A DNA stretch of 64,000 nucleotides, from positions 62,001 to 126,000 of the forward strand of contig NZ_JAKUCN010000005.1 of assembly GCF_022808595.1 (NCBI RefSeq), written 5' to 3'. Positions within the stretch are counted from its first letter, which is position 1. Each line of letters starts with the position of its first letter. Positions 27,549 through 36,627 of this stretch are shown piece by piece. A program made the translations under genes and the position numbers. The DNA comes from Microvirga solisilvae (GTDB lineage: Bacteria; Pseudomonadota; Alphaproteobacteria; Rhizobiales; Beijerinckiaceae). The notes below the pieces were generated by a model that worked only from the letters and a program-made list of their open reading frames with translations, did no database searches and was not told the origin of the DNA.

Positions 27549-28787
27549 TTATTCCGCAGGCTGCAGCGCGGGGCCGCGCTCCACCGGGCGCTCCTTGATC
27601 GGCAGGTTGATGAGCGCCGAGGCGATGCCGAGCGCGACCGAGAACCACCAGACCAGCGAGTAATTGCCGTAGATCTCGTACAGCACGCCGCCGAGCCACA
27701 CGCCGAGGAAGCCGCCGACCTGATGCGAGAAGAAGGCGAAGCCGTAGAGCATGGCCATGTAGCGCGTGCCGAACATCAGCATCACGAGCGATGATGTGGG
27801 CGGCACGGTGGAGAGCCACAGCAGGCCGATGGAGATGCCGAAGGCAATCGACGTGACGGGCGAAGCCGGCAGCAGGATGAAGGCTGCAATCGCGATCGAG
27901 CGGCCGAAATAGATCCAGGCCAGCAGCCAGCGCTTCGACATGCGCGTGGAGAGCCAGCCGGAGCCGAGCGAGCCGAAGGCGTTGGCCAGACCGATCACGG
28001 CAAGCGTCCAGCCGCCGACGGCAGCCGAGAGGCCTGCATCCTTCAAGTAAGCCGGAAGATGCGCGGTGATGAAGGCGAGCTGGAAGCCGCAGGTGAAGAA
28101 GCCCAGCACCAGCAGCACATAGGAGCGATGCTGGAACGCTTCCGTCAGCGCCTGCTTGATGGATTGGTTCGGCACATTGGCCGCGCTGGCGGCCCCGCCT
28201 GCATTGGGACGCGTCGCAAGCGCCAGCGCGAGCGGCATGACGATAAGCACGGAGCCCGCGAAGATCACGAGCGCCTGATGCCAGCCGAAGGAATCGATGA
28301 GCGCGTTTCCGATAGGCGGGAAGAGGAACTGGCCGAAGGAGCCTGCCGCTGTGCCCGCACCGAAGGCCATGGGACGCCACTTCTCCGGCAACAGCTTGCC
28401 GAAGGCGCCGAGCACAAGGTTGAACGAGCAGCCGGAGAGGCCGAAGCCGATCAGCACGCCCGCGCCGAGATGGAGGATGCCAGGCGTCGATGCATTGGCC
28501 ATCACCACGAGGCCGATGGCATAGAGCAGCGCACCGGCGCACAGCACCTTGAAGGCTCCGAACCGATCCGCCACCGCGCCCGCGAAGGGCTGGCCGAGAC
28601 CCCAGAGCAAGTTCTGGAAGGCAATGGCCAAGCTGAACGTATCACGCCCCCAGCCGAATTCCGTGGTCATCGGGATCTGGAACAGGCCCACCGAGGCGCG
28701 AGGCCCGAAGGTGATCAGCGCGATCAGGCAGCCCGCCAGAACGATGAGCTGCGGCGAGACGCGGGCTTGGGTGGAGGGTGCGGACAT
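27549..28787 (-). CDS. MFS transporter
   Basis: A 412-residue major facilitator with about twelve membrane helices in two halves. The first intracellular loop carries the family motif region GAVADRFGAFKV, and the middle loop (about 185-205) is hydrophilic. FGPRASVGLFQIPMTTEFGWGRDTFSLA resembles the oxalate/formate antiporter-like and monocarboxylate branch. The substrate cannot be told. The start at 28787 (MSAPSTQ) has GAGG about eight bases upstream. No enzyme genes flank it on the same operon. Confidence 0.85.
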   Translation of the reverse strand: MSAPSTQARVSPQLIVLAGCLIALITFGPRASVGLFQIPMTTEFGWGRDTFSLAIAFQNLLWGLGQPFAGAVADRFGAFKVLCAGALLYAIGLVVMANASTPGILHLGAGVLIGFGLSGCSFNLVLGAFGKLLPEKWRPMAFGAGTAAGSFGQFLFPPIGNALIDSFGWHQALVIFAGSVLIVMPLALALATRPNAGGAASAANVPNQSIKQALTEAFQHRSYVLLVLGFFTCGFQLAFITAHLPAYLKDAGLSAAVGGWTLAVIGLANAFGSLGSGWLSTRMSKRWLLAWIYFGRSIAIAAFILLPASPVTSIAFGISIGLLWLSTVPPTSSLVMLMFGTRYMAMLYGFAFFSHQVGGFLGVWLGGVLYEIYGNYSLVWWFSVALGIASALINLPIKERPVERGPALQPAE

Positions 28788-28893
28788 GAGTGCGGCCTCA
28801 GACGGCAAATCGGAGGGCGGATACTAACGGAAGTTCCGCATCCGCAATATTGAAAGTTTCTTGGCTTTGGTATGAGGGGTTGTGATGGGTCGC

Positions 28894-28912
28894 GGGCCTC
28901 CCCGGCCCGCGC
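28894..28912 (-). terminator. GC-rich hairpin after the SleB-like gene
   Basis: GCGGGCC (28894-28900) and GGCCCGC (28906-28912) form a strong short stem directly beyond the stop of the minus-strand cell wall hydrolase gene. No T-run follows, so it may act with Rho or as an mRNA end stabiliser. Confidence 0.4.
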
Positions 28913-28918
28913 TTCCGA

Positions 28919-30160
28919 TCAGGTCTGGCCGGGCTTGAGCTTGTAGAAGATATGGCGGCCGATCACGTCCATCTTCTTCAGGCGACGCGCCCAATAGGGG
29001 CGGACGTAATTGGCGTGATAGTGCGTCGCGCCACCCACCTCGGCGAGATAGGTCTTGCCCTCGAGCACGGCGCTCGCCACGCGCTTGGCGCGTTCCCAGG
29101 ACACGGTGTCGTTCGTGCGCAGGGCCTTGCCTTCGCAGGCGAAGGTGAACTGGCAGGCGAGATGGCGGTGGCGGTTCTGATAAACCACACCGCAGATGGA
29201 GGACGGATAGAGCCCGCTCTTCACGCGGTTGAGCACCACCTGCGCCACGGCGGCCTGCCCTTCTTCCGGCTCGCTGCGCGCCTCGAAATAGACAGCCTCC
29301 GCCAGGCAGCGCTGTTCCTTGCTCATGTTGTCGGGATCAATCAGGTCAGCATAGCGTGGCGCTTCGCCATCCGTATTCGGCAGGAGGCTCGTGCCATGGT
29401 CGCCCTTGTCGAGGCGCGGCGATTGCAGCGAGACGGGCGCGGCGGCGATCTCGATGGGTGTAGCTTCCATCGGAGCGGGCGTCGTGGAGGAGAGCGCGGT
29501 GGCGCGCTTTACGATGGGGGTCGTCAGGCTTGCCGCGGCGCCGGTGGAACCGGCAGCGGCGGCAGTGGGCGACTGCACCGACACGGCCTGCCGCGTGGTG
29601 GTGAATTCAGGCATCTCCGACGGCTCGAAACTCTGCTCCGTCTCGAAGGCTTCAAGCTGGCCCTCCATGAGAACGGTGGGCGGCAGAAGGCGCTCGTCCT
29701 GGCCGAAGAGAAGGCGCGCGCCCGAGGCCCGCGCAAGATCCGGACGCAGCTGCTTGGCGCGCAGGGAAAGCGTGACATGAGGCGCAACAAGGGGATCGCC
29801 CTTGCCCGAGCGGTCGACCTCCGAATAGATGTCGCCCGCCCCTGCCTTACGATCAGCCTTGGGCGGCACGGCATTGGCCATGTCGTCGGGCAGGTCGTAG
29901 CGCGGCAGGAAGCGCAGGACGTCGCGGTCGAGATCGAGACGGCCGCCTGCGATGGACATGCCGATAGGGGGAACAAGATCGGTCTGGGTCAGGCGCGCGA
30001 CGGGGCTCGGCGCGGCGAAGCTCATACCGGCCTGCGGATCGTTGCTGGCGGAGGCGGTAAACGAGATCAGCAGGCCGGTCGCCAGCGCCCAGGGCGCCGT
30101 TGTGGCGCAGATCCATCTCACCTGAGAGCGACGATTCCGAAGACGCACGCGAACACCCAC
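28919..30160 (-). CDS. Cell wall hydrolase, SleB (Hydrolase_2) family
   Basis: A 413-residue envelope protein. A basic N-terminus and hydrophobic stretch (about 20-40) look like a signal peptide or anchor. Residues about 45-275 are a variable, probably disordered Pro/Ala/Thr region. The C-terminal domain (about 285-405) has the Hydrolase_2 pattern: RCLAEAVYFEARSEPEEGQAAVAQVVLNRV with a catalytic-type Glu, SICGVVYQ, CQFTFACEG and ATHYHANYV. SleB relatives are lytic transglycosylases for peptidoglycan. The start is a GTG with no strong ribosome site, so the exact N-terminus is uncertain. Confidence 0.83.
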   Translation of the reverse strand: MGVRVRLRNRRSQVRWICATTAPWALATGLLISFTASASNDPQAGMSFAAPSPVARLTQTDLVPPIGMSIAGGRLDLDRDVLRFLPRYDLPDDMANAVPPKADRKAGAGDIYSEVDRSGKGDPLVAPHVTLSLRAKQLRPDLARASGARLLFGQDERLLPPTVLMEGQLEAFETEQSFEPSEMPEFTTTRQAVSVQSPTAAAAGSTGAAASLTTPIVKRATALSSTTPAPMEATPIEIAAAPVSLQSPRLDKGDHGTSLLPNTDGEAPRYADLIDPDNMSKEQRCLAEAVYFEARSEPEEGQAAVAQVVLNRVKSGLYPSSICGVVYQNRHRHLACQFTFACEGKALRTNDTVSWERAKRVASAVLEGKTYLAEVGGATHYHANYVRPYWARRLKKMDVIGRHIFYKLKPGQT

Positions 30161-30252
30161 TCAACCAGAGCAGCCTCGAACAAAAGGCCGCCGTTCCTTA
30201 TGGTTATCGGGGGTTAAGGTTGATGGCTGGTTAAGACGAAGCCTTTTATCCG

Positions 30253-31086
30253 TCAGACGCCTGCGGCAGCCTGACGCTTCTCGGCCATGCGCCTCAAGGC
30301 GTCCGCCGTCTCCGCATCGGCGGGGAAGAAGGCCTCAATGGCGAGTTCCGAGAGTGTCACATCGACGGGCGTGCCGAAGACCGTCGTCGTGCTGAAGAAA
30401 GTGAGCACGCCCTCCTCCATCGTCAGCTGCAGCGGCACGACGAGGTCGGCATGATGCGGCTTGGAATGGAGCGTGCGCCGCGCGGCATCCGGAATCGGAT
30501 AGGCACGCAGTTCCTCGATGAGCGCGGAGAGAACCGCATCGCCCGTGACATTCACCTGATGATGCAGGCGCGCGATGAGGTGATCGCGCCATTCGGAGAA
30601 GTTCGCGATGCGTCGCGCCAGACCTGCGGGATGAACGCTCAATCGCAGCACGTTCACGGGCGGCTTGAGCAAAGCCTGATCGACGCCCTGCATCAGCGCC
30701 AGCAGCGCCTCGTTGGCGGCGACCAGCGACCAATGCCTGTCGACGGCAAGAGCAGGATAAGGCTCATGGCCTTTGAGCACGAGGTCGATGGCCTCGCGCA
30801 TGCTGCGCAAGGACGGATCGTCGAGGGAGCGTTCGGAATAAACCGGTGCGAACCCGGCCGAGGCCAGCATCACGTTGCGCTCGCGAAGCGGCATGTCGAG
30901 CTTCTCCGAGAGAAGCTGCACCATGTCCCGGCTCGGCTGCGAGCGGCCCGTTTCAAGAAAGCTCAGATGCCGCGTGGAAATCTCGGCCTCGAGGGCGAGA
31001 TCCATCTGGCTCATGCGACGGCGCTGGCGCCATTCGCGCAAGTAATCGCCGAAATGCACGGGGCTTGGGGTCTTCATCGGTTTCAT
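30253..31086 (-). CDS. XRE family regulator with MmyB-like ligand domain
   Basis: A 277-residue regulator. An N-terminal HTH (about 10-68) reads FGDYLREWRQRRRMSQMDLALEAEISTRHLSFLETGRSQPSRDMV. A C-terminal domain of the MmyB-like type follows (YPALAVDRHWSLVAANEALLALM; LRLSVHPAGLARRIANFSEW). These domains are PAS-like and thought to bind small, possibly fatty, ligands. I start at the ATG at 31086; an ATG three codons later is also possible. It is divergent from a small membrane protein gene at 31211, its likeliest target. Confidence 0.85.
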   Translation of the reverse strand: MKPMKTPSPVHFGDYLREWRQRRRMSQMDLALEAEISTRHLSFLETGRSQPSRDMVQLLSEKLDMPLRERNVMLASAGFAPVYSERSLDDPSLRSMREAIDLVLKGHEPYPALAVDRHWSLVAANEALLALMQGVDQALLKPPVNVLRLSVHPAGLARRIANFSEWRDHLIARLHHQVNVTGDAVLSALIEELRAYPIPDAARRTLHSKPHHADLVVPLQLTMEEGVLTFFSTTTVFGTPVDVTLSELAIEAFFPADAETADALRRMAEKRQAAAGV

Positions 31087-31210
31087 GGGCCGGGACCATA
31101 GCGCGAGCCAGGCTCTTATTCCATGACCTCGGAGGTAATCGACGGCCTTCCCTCGTTGCGTGATCCTCCAAGCCGTTCGGGATGCCCGACAGCCTTGAAA
31201 GGAGCCTGCC

Positions 31211-31612
31211 ATGACAACGATCCACCCCTCCCCGCTTCTTCGCCAAGCCCTGCTGGCCGACGCCACCACGAGCGGCGCTTTCGGCCTGTTGATGCTGCTT
31301 GCAGCCGATCCCTTGAGCCGCCTGCTCGGATTGCCGGAAGGTTTGCTGCGCGGCGCAGGCCTGGTGCTTTTGCCCTACGTCGCCCTGCTCGCCTGGCTCA
31401 GCCTGCGCGGCGAGATGCCCAAGGCGCTGATCTGGGGCGTCATCATCGGCAACATCGCCTGGACCGCAGACAGCCTGCTGCTGCTCGTCAGCGGATGGGT
31501 CTCGCCCACCACGGCAGGCTATGCCTTCGTGATCATGCAGGCGCTCGTGGTGCTGATGTATGCGGAGCTTCAGATCATGGGGCTGCGCCGGTCGAATGCG
31601 GCGATGGTATGA
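31211..31612 (+). CDS. Small four-helix integral membrane protein
   Basis: A 133-residue protein with about four membrane helices (for example LLRGAGLVLLPYVALLAWL and ALIWGVIIGNIAWTADSLLLLV). I recognise no family with certainty. GAAAGGAGCC gives a strong ribosome site before the ATG. It is divergent from the XRE/MmyB-type regulator with about 124 bases between and is followed by a family A repeat, so it is probably a single-gene transcript controlled by that regulator. Confidence 0.7.
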   Translation: MTTIHPSPLLRQALLADATTSGAFGLLMLLAADPLSRLLGLPEGLLRGAGLVLLPYVALLAWLSLRGEMPKALIWGVIIGNIAWTADSLLLLVSGWVSPTTAGYAFVIMQALVVLMYAELQIMGLRRSNAAMV

Positions 31613-31629
31613 GGTTCTGATCGACACAC

Positions 31630-31727
31630 GTCATCCCGGGGCTGCGCAGCAGAACCCGGGATCGTTGGCAGCATAAGGCGCCATTCTCGTCACGCGATCC
31701 CGGCTCGGCTACGCCGTCCGGGATGAC
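31630..31727 (+). repeat. Family A paired-palindrome intergenic repeat, copy 2
   Basis: A 98-bp copy in the same orientation as the one at 1397, including the CAGAACCCGGG arm and the GCCATTCTCGTCA linker. Like copy 1 it lies between convergent genes. Confidence 0.85.
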
Positions 31728-31746
31728 GTTTGGGAGAGCCTAGCTC

Positions 31747-32109
31747 TTACCGATCCCGCCCGTTGAAGGGCACGGTCTTCAACTCAGACAATTCCACCCC
31801 TTCCAGGCAACGCACGTTGATCGCAGCCATCGGCGGCTTGTCTGGCTGCTGGCCCGGCGGCTGACCTTCGCCGAAGGTGGCCGTCCCGCAATGGGCGCAG
31901 AAGCGATGGCGGATCGTATGCGTGTTGAAGGTGTAGGTGGAGAGGTTCTCCTCGCCGCTCACCTTCAGCGCCTCACGCGGAGCGAAAGCGAGCAGATAAC
32001 CCTTCTTGCGGCAGATCGAGCAGTTGCACTCGATCACCTGCGAGAGATCGGCTTCCACTTCGAACGTCACCTTGCCGCAATGGCACGAGCCTTTGTGCAG
32101 AGCCATCAT
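31747..32109 (-). CDS. GFA (glutathione-dependent formaldehyde-activating) family protein
   Basis: A 120-residue zinc-binding CENP-V/GFA-fold protein. The metal cysteines appear as GSCHCGKVTFE, ECNCSICRKKGYL and RFCAHCGTATF. Despite the family name, most members are not shown to act on formaldehyde, so the reaction is left open. AAGGGGAC precedes the ATG. It lies seven bases after a small membrane protein gene and downstream of ppdK, all on the minus strand, so the three are probably co-transcribed. Confidence 0.87.
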   Translation of the reverse strand: MMALHKGSCHCGKVTFEVEADLSQVIECNCSICRKKGYLLAFAPREALKVSGEENLSTYTFNTHTIRHRFCAHCGTATFGEGQPPGQQPDKPPMAAINVRCLEGVELSELKTVPFNGRDR

Positions 32110-32116
32110 TGTCCCC

Positions 32117-32380
32117 TTATAGCGCTGTCATCAGCGTCACGATGATGCCCGCGCCGATCACAGCGACGAAGCGGTCGCCCATGGTGAGCGGCTCGGTCCG
32201 GCCCTGAGCCGCCAATTGCCCGATGACAAGATCGATCACGAGAGACACGGCGAAGGGCCACGCGGCAGGCGGGACAGCCAATTGCTGCCATTCGGGCTTG
32301 GCCCGCACGAGGAAGCCAATGACGACACCGGCAACCAGCACCGCGCTGATATAGAGAAGTTTCACACGCGACAAAGTCAT
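32117..32380 (-). CDS. Small membrane protein downstream of ppdK
   Basis: An 87-residue protein with two hydrophobic segments (about 8-25 and 68-86) flanking a soluble loop. Not recognised. Its ATG overlaps the ppdK stop by one base (TAATG on the minus strand), indicating translational coupling to ppdK, and the GFA gene follows seven bases after it. Confidence 0.65.
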   Translation of the reverse strand: MTLSRVKLLYISAVLVAGVVIGFLVRAKPEWQQLAVPPAAWPFAVSLVIDLVIGQLAAQGRTEPLTMGDRFVAVIGAGIIVTLMTAL

Positions 32381-35058
32381 TACGCCTGGCTCGCTGCCTT
32401 GTTGCCCAACGCCGCCTGCGCCGCCGCGAGACGCGCGATCGGCACGCGATACGGCGAGCAGGACACGTAGTCGAGTCCAACCGACTGGCAGAAATGGATC
32501 GAAGCCGGATCACCGCCATGCTCGCCGCAGATGCCGAGCTTGATGTCCGAACGCGTCTTCTTACCGCGCTCGGCCGCGAGCTTCACCAATTCGCCCACGC
32601 CCTCCTGGTCGATGGTGACGAACGGATCCGCAGGCAGCAGGCCTTTCTGCGTATACGGGCCGAGGAACGAAGCCGCGTCGTCGCGCGAGATGCCGAGCGT
32701 CGTCTGCGTGAGGTCGTTGGTGCCGAAGGAGAAGAACTCCGCCGATTCCGCGATTTCGCCGGCACGAAGAGCCGCGCGCGGCAGTTCGATCATCGTGCCG
32801 ACCTGATAATCGACCTTTACGCCGCTTTCCTTGGATACCGCATCCGCCATGGCGACGATGCGGTCCTTCACGAGATCGAGTTCCGCCTTGGTCATCACGA
32901 GCGGGACCATCACCTCCGGCACGACAGGCTTGCCAGTGCTGCGGCCCGCTTCCACCGCTGCCTCGAAGATGGCGCGCGCCTGCATTTCGGCGATTTCAGG
33001 ATAAGCCACGGCGAGACGGCAGCCGCGGAAGCCGAGCATCGGGTTGAACTCGTGCAGTTCAGCCGCACGGCGCTTCAACTTGTCGACGGAGGCGTTCATG
33101 GCCTTCGCCACATCCGCCATCTCTTCTTCCGAATGCGGCAGGAACTCGTGCAGCGGGGGATCGAGCAGGCGGATCGTGACGGGAAGCCCGCTCATGATCG
33201 TGAACAGCTCGACGAAGTCCTTGCGCTGCATCGGCAGCAGCTTCGCAAGCGCTGCGCGACGTCCGGCCTCGTCATCGGAAAGGATCATCTCGCGCACCGC
33301 GATGATGCGGTCGCCCTCGAAGAACATGTGCTCCGTGCGGCAAAGGCCGATGCCCTCCGCGCCGAAAGTGCGCGCGGTCTTCGCATCGAGCGGTGTTTCC
33401 GCATTGGCGCGCACCTTCATGCGGCGTACCTTGTCGGCCCAACCCATGAGCGTTGCGAACTCGCCGGAGAGCTCCGGCTCCAGCATCTTCACCTGGCCGA
33501 GCAGCACCTGGCCGTTCGAGCCGTCGATGGTAAGCACGTCGCCCTTCTTCAGCACCTGGCCTGCGACAGTCATGGTCTGCGCGGCGTAATCGACGCGGAT
33601 CGAGCCAGCACCCGACACGCAGGGCTTGCCCATGCCACGCGCCACCACGGCGGCGTGCGAGGTCATGCCACCGCGCGTGGTCAGAATGCCTTCAGCCGCA
33701 TGCATGCCGTGAATGTCTTCCGGCGATGTTTCGACGCGCACGAGAATGACCTTGCGGCCTGCCTTCTTCGCAGCTTCCGCATCGTCCGAATTGAACACGA
33801 TCTCTCCGCTCGCCGCGCCCGGCGATGCGGGCAGGCCCGATGCGATGATCTTGCGCTCGGCCTTCGGATCGATGGTCGGGTGCAAAAGCTGATCGAGAGC
33901 CGCGGGCTCGACGCGGGTGATCGCCTCTTCCTGCGTGATCAGGCCCTCGGATGCCAGCTCAACCGCGATGCGGAGCGCAGCCTTCGCGGTGCGCTTGCCG
34001 TTGCGGGTCTGAAGCATCCAGAGCTTGCCCTTCTCCACCGTGAATTCCATGTCCTGCATGTCACGGTAGTGCTTCTCGAGAATGCCGTAGATGCGCACCA
34101 GCTCGGCATAAGCCTGCGGCATCGCGTTTTCCATGGACGGCTTATCGGAGCCGGATGCGATGCGGGCTGCTTCCGTGATGTCCTGCGGCGTGCGGATGCC
34201 CGCCACCACGTCTTCGCCCTGTGCGTTGATGAGGAATTCGCCGTAAAGCAGCTTCTCGCCTGTCGAGGGATTGCGGGTGAAGGCGACGCCGGTGGCGGAA
34301 GTCTCGCCCATATTGCCGAACACCATGGCCTGAACGTTCACCGCCGTGCCCCAGCTCGCGGGGATGGAATGCAGCTCGCGATACTTGATCGCGCGGCTGT
34401 TCATCCACGATCCGAACACGGCGCCGATGGCGCCCCATAGCTGCTCCTGCGGATCCTGCGGGAACGGCTTGCCGAGTTCCTTCTGCACGAGATCCTTGTA
34501 GCGCGGCAGAATGGCCTTCCAGTCCTGCGCCGTCATATCCGTGTCGAGGGTATAGCCTTTACGGTCCTTGTACTCGTCGAGCACTTCCTCGAAATGATGG
34601 TGGCCGATATCGAGCACCACGTTGGAATACATGGTGATGAAGCGGCGATAGGAATCATAGGCAAAGCGCTCGTCGCCAGCGCCCTTGGCCAGCGCCTCGA
34701 CGGTCACGTCGTTGAGGCCGAGATTGAGCACCGTGTCCATCATGCCGGGCATCGACGCGCGCGCGCCGGAGCGGACGGAAACGAGAAGCGGATTAGCGGC
34801 ATCGCCGAAGGTGCGGCCCGTGAGCTTGCCCACGAACTGAAGAGCATTCTCGACCTGGGCTTTCAACTCCTGCGGATAGGCGCGGCCATGGTCGTAGTAA
34901 TAGGTGCAGACTTCCGTGGTGATGGTGAAGCCCGGGGGAACCGGCAGTCCCAGATTGGACATCTCGGCGAGGTTGGCGCCCTTGCCGCCGAGCAGGTTCT
35001 TCATCCCCGCCTGGCCCTCGGCCTTACCGTCTCCGAAGGTGTAAACCCACTGCGTCAT
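32380..35058 (-). CDS. ppdK: Pyruvate, phosphate dikinase
   Basis: An 892-residue enzyme interconverting pyruvate, ATP and phosphate with PEP, AMP and pyrophosphate. It has an N-terminal ATP-grasp domain (KNLLGGKGANLAEMSNLGLPVPPGFTITTE), a central swivelling domain with the phosphorylated His in TRGGMTSHAAVVARGMGKPCV, and a C-terminal PEP/pyruvate barrel with EGIGLCRTEHMF, GTNDLTQTTLG and the catalytic Cys in LGICGEHGGDP. Length matches the bacterial dimer form. AAGGGG precedes the ATG at 35058. It may provide gluconeogenic PEP. The opposite strand holds a long spurious open frame. Confidence 0.96.
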   Translation of the reverse strand: MTQWVYTFGDGKAEGQAGMKNLLGGKGANLAEMSNLGLPVPPGFTITTEVCTYYYDHGRAYPQELKAQVENALQFVGKLTGRTFGDAANPLLVSVRSGARASMPGMMDTVLNLGLNDVTVEALAKGAGDERFAYDSYRRFITMYSNVVLDIGHHHFEEVLDEYKDRKGYTLDTDMTAQDWKAILPRYKDLVQKELGKPFPQDPQEQLWGAIGAVFGSWMNSRAIKYRELHSIPASWGTAVNVQAMVFGNMGETSATGVAFTRNPSTGEKLLYGEFLINAQGEDVVAGIRTPQDITEAARIASGSDKPSMENAMPQAYAELVRIYGILEKHYRDMQDMEFTVEKGKLWMLQTRNGKRTAKAALRIAVELASEGLITQEEAITRVEPAALDQLLHPTIDPKAERKIIASGLPASPGAASGEIVFNSDDAEAAKKAGRKVILVRVETSPEDIHGMHAAEGILTTRGGMTSHAAVVARGMGKPCVSGAGSIRVDYAAQTMTVAGQVLKKGDVLTIDGSNGQVLLGQVKMLEPELSGEFATLMGWADKVRRMKVRANAETPLDAKTARTFGAEGIGLCRTEHMFFEGDRIIAVREMILSDDEAGRRAALAKLLPMQRKDFVELFTIMSGLPVTIRLLDPPLHEFLPHSEEEMADVAKAMNASVDKLKRRAAELHEFNPMLGFRGCRLAVAYPEIAEMQARAIFEAAVEAGRSTGKPVVPEVMVPLVMTKAELDLVKDRIVAMADAVSKESGVKVDYQVGTMIELPRAALRAGEIAESAEFFSFGTNDLTQTTLGISRDDAASFLGPYTQKGLLPADPFVTIDQEGVGELVKLAAERGKKTRSDIKLGICGEHGGDPASIHFCQSVGLDYVSCSPYRVPIARLAAAQAALGNKAASQA

Positions 35059-35212
35059 CGCTAGACCCCTTGGCTCGTGAACGTCCTGCTGCAGGCAGGT
35101 GTTGGCTTGAAGCATGTAGAGCCCAAACGCAAGCTGAACAGCCAAGGTTCCTTCGTTACAAAACGGCCCAAAAGACTAGTCAATTCGGAGGGGGTAGCCC
35201 TGGCAGATCGCC

Positions 35213-35527
35213 TTAGCGGCGGGTCAGCAGCCAGGCAAAGAAAGCCGCGCCGATGACGATGAAGGCGCCGGCGGGATAGGCATAGCCCCACCAGCCTTGC
35301 AGCAGGAAACCGAATTGCAGGCCGTGGACGGCAAAGAGCAAGGCAAAGAACGAAGCCCAGAGCACCGGGAAGCCGATGAAGATGATGCCAAGCTCCTTCC
35401 CGCTATGCGCGCCCGAACCGAACACGCCGTATTGGCCGAGGATTTCGGCGCCGTTCCAGGCAGCCGATCCGCTGATCGCGGCATAGATGAGCGTAACGGC
35501 GAGAAGCCCGAGAAGATCGACGGTCAT
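35213..35527 (-). CDS. Small three-helix membrane protein
   Basis: A 104-residue hydrophobic protein with about three membrane segments (LLGLLAVTLIYAAISGSA; GIIFIGFPVLWASFFALLFAVHGL; AGAFIVIGAAFFAWLL) and a basic end. Not recognised. It starts 11 bases after the stop of a similar-sized membrane protein gene, so the two are probably expressed together, perhaps as partners. The frame upstream of the ATG at 35527 overlaps that gene and is not used. Confidence 0.6.
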   Translation of the reverse strand: MTVDLLGLLAVTLIYAAISGSAAWNGAEILGQYGVFGSGAHSGKELGIIFIGFPVLWASFFALLFAVHGLQFGFLLQGWWGYAYPAGAFIVIGAAFFAWLLTRR

Positions 35528-35538
35528 GCGGCTGGTTT

Positions 35539-35859
35539 TCAGAGAACGAAGAACACGAAGTAGACGGCAAAAACCGCGAGGAAGATCACAGGTGCGATCA
35601 GGTAGATCCAGCGTGTCTCGAATACGGGAAGCAGCGTGCCCTTTCGCGTCGCCAGCAGCAACGCAAAGGTGATGAACCAGAACAGCGGATGGTAGACGAG
35701 AACGGCCTCCAACCCCCGCGTGAAGCCGCAATCGACAGCAGGTCCCGAGCATGTATCGATGAGGCGCGGAGCCCAATCGGCAGCGACCCAGGACGCCGCG
35801 CCCGAGACGATGGCATAAAACAAAACGATGCCGGCCGTTCTGAAAAGAGCGCCCAGCAT
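35539..35859 (-). CDS. Small membrane protein with paired cysteines
   Basis: A 106-residue protein with about three membrane segments and a short loop containing two cysteines (DTCSGPAVDCGF), likely disulfide-bonded on the periplasmic side. Not recognised. The ATG at 35859 has AAGGA upstream at normal spacing; a TTG three codons earlier is too close to it. It lies between an L,D-transpeptidase gene and another small membrane protein gene on the same strand. Confidence 0.6.
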   Translation of the reverse strand: MLGALFRTAGIVLFYAIVSGAASWVAADWAPRLIDTCSGPAVDCGFTRGLEAVLVYHPLFWFITFALLLATRKGTLLPVFETRWIYLIAPVIFLAVFAVYFVFFVL

Positions 35860-35883
35860 CGTTCTCAATCCTTCACGGTGAAC

Positions 35884-36531
35884 TTAGACGCGATAACGCC
35901 CGTTGCGCTTCACGTAGACCGTGGTGCCGACGGGAACGCGCTCGTAGAGATCGACCACGTCTTCGTTGAGCATGCGCACGCAGCCGGAAGAGAGCTGCTC
36001 GCCGATGCTCCAGGGCTCGTTGGTGCCGTGGATGCGGAAGAGAATGTCCGCGCCGTTTTGGTAGAGATAGAGCGCGCGCGCGCCGAGCGGATTGTCGAGA
36101 CCGGCCTCGCGGTGCTCCGGCAGATCTGGGTTGATGCCCTTCATGGTCTTGGTGGGGCGCCAGGACGGCCACACGCCCTTGCGGCCGACGGATGCCACAC
36201 CCTTCCAGGAGAAGCCCTGCTTGCCGACGCCGACGCCGTAGCGGATCGCCTTCTTGTCGGGCTGCACGAGATAGAGCATGCGGTCGTCGATATCGACCAC
36301 GATGGAGCCGGGCTTTTCAGGACCCTCGTAATTCACCGTCTGACGGGCGTATTTCGCGTCCATGCGGCTTCGATCGACGAGCGGAACATCGAACGGCTTG
36401 TCGGGCATGGAGCCGATATACCAAGCGGCATCCTCGGTGGCCGCGGCCTCGATGGGCGCGGGCTGCTGGGCGGTTTGGCAAGCGGTGAGAGAGGCGCAAA
36501 GAGCTGCGCCGAGAAGCAGGCGACGGATCAT
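35884..36531 (-). CDS. L,D-transpeptidase lipoprotein (YkuD domain)
   Basis: A 215-residue envelope enzyme that makes 3-3 peptidoglycan crosslinks or attaches proteins to peptidoglycan. A lipobox LTAC puts the lipidated Cys at residue 18. The YkuD domain runs from about 76 (GSIVVDIDDRMLYLV) to the end, with catalytic His168 in RIHGTNEP and Cys184 in SSGCVRM, followed by a short YVKRNGRYRV tail. Length is typical of rhizobial single-domain L,D-transpeptidases. Two small membrane protein genes follow. Confidence 0.92.
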   Translation of the reverse strand: MIRRLLLGAALCASLTACQTAQQPAPIEAAATEDAAWYIGSMPDKPFDVPLVDRSRMDAKYARQTVNYEGPEKPGSIVVDIDDRMLYLVQPDKKAIRYGVGVGKQGFSWKGVASVGRKGVWPSWRPTKTMKGINPDLPEHREAGLDNPLGARALYLYQNGADILFRIHGTNEPWSIGEQLSSGCVRMLNEDVVDLYERVPVGTTVYVKRNGRYRV

Positions 36532-36571
36532 GGAGAATCTACCGAAAAAGGTGTTGCCGACTACCTAGAGC

Positions 36572-36601
36572 CACGAGGGGCCTTTGGCTGTGCCCCTCGT
36601 G
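36572..36601 (-). terminator. Strong hairpin downstream of glyS
   Basis: CACGAGGGGC (36572-36581) pairs perfectly with GCCCCTCGTG (36592-36601) around ten bases, between the glyS stop and the L,D-transpeptidase start. No T-run follows on the minus strand, so it is a likely but atypical terminator. Confidence 0.5.
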
Positions 36602-36627
36602 CAACACCTTAATGGGAATTAACTCTA

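Noticed and set aside
32494-34440. 648-codon plus-strand open frame inside ppdK
   Set aside because: Antisense to a clear PPDK; the composition is typical of GC-rich shadow frames and it has no recognisable motif.
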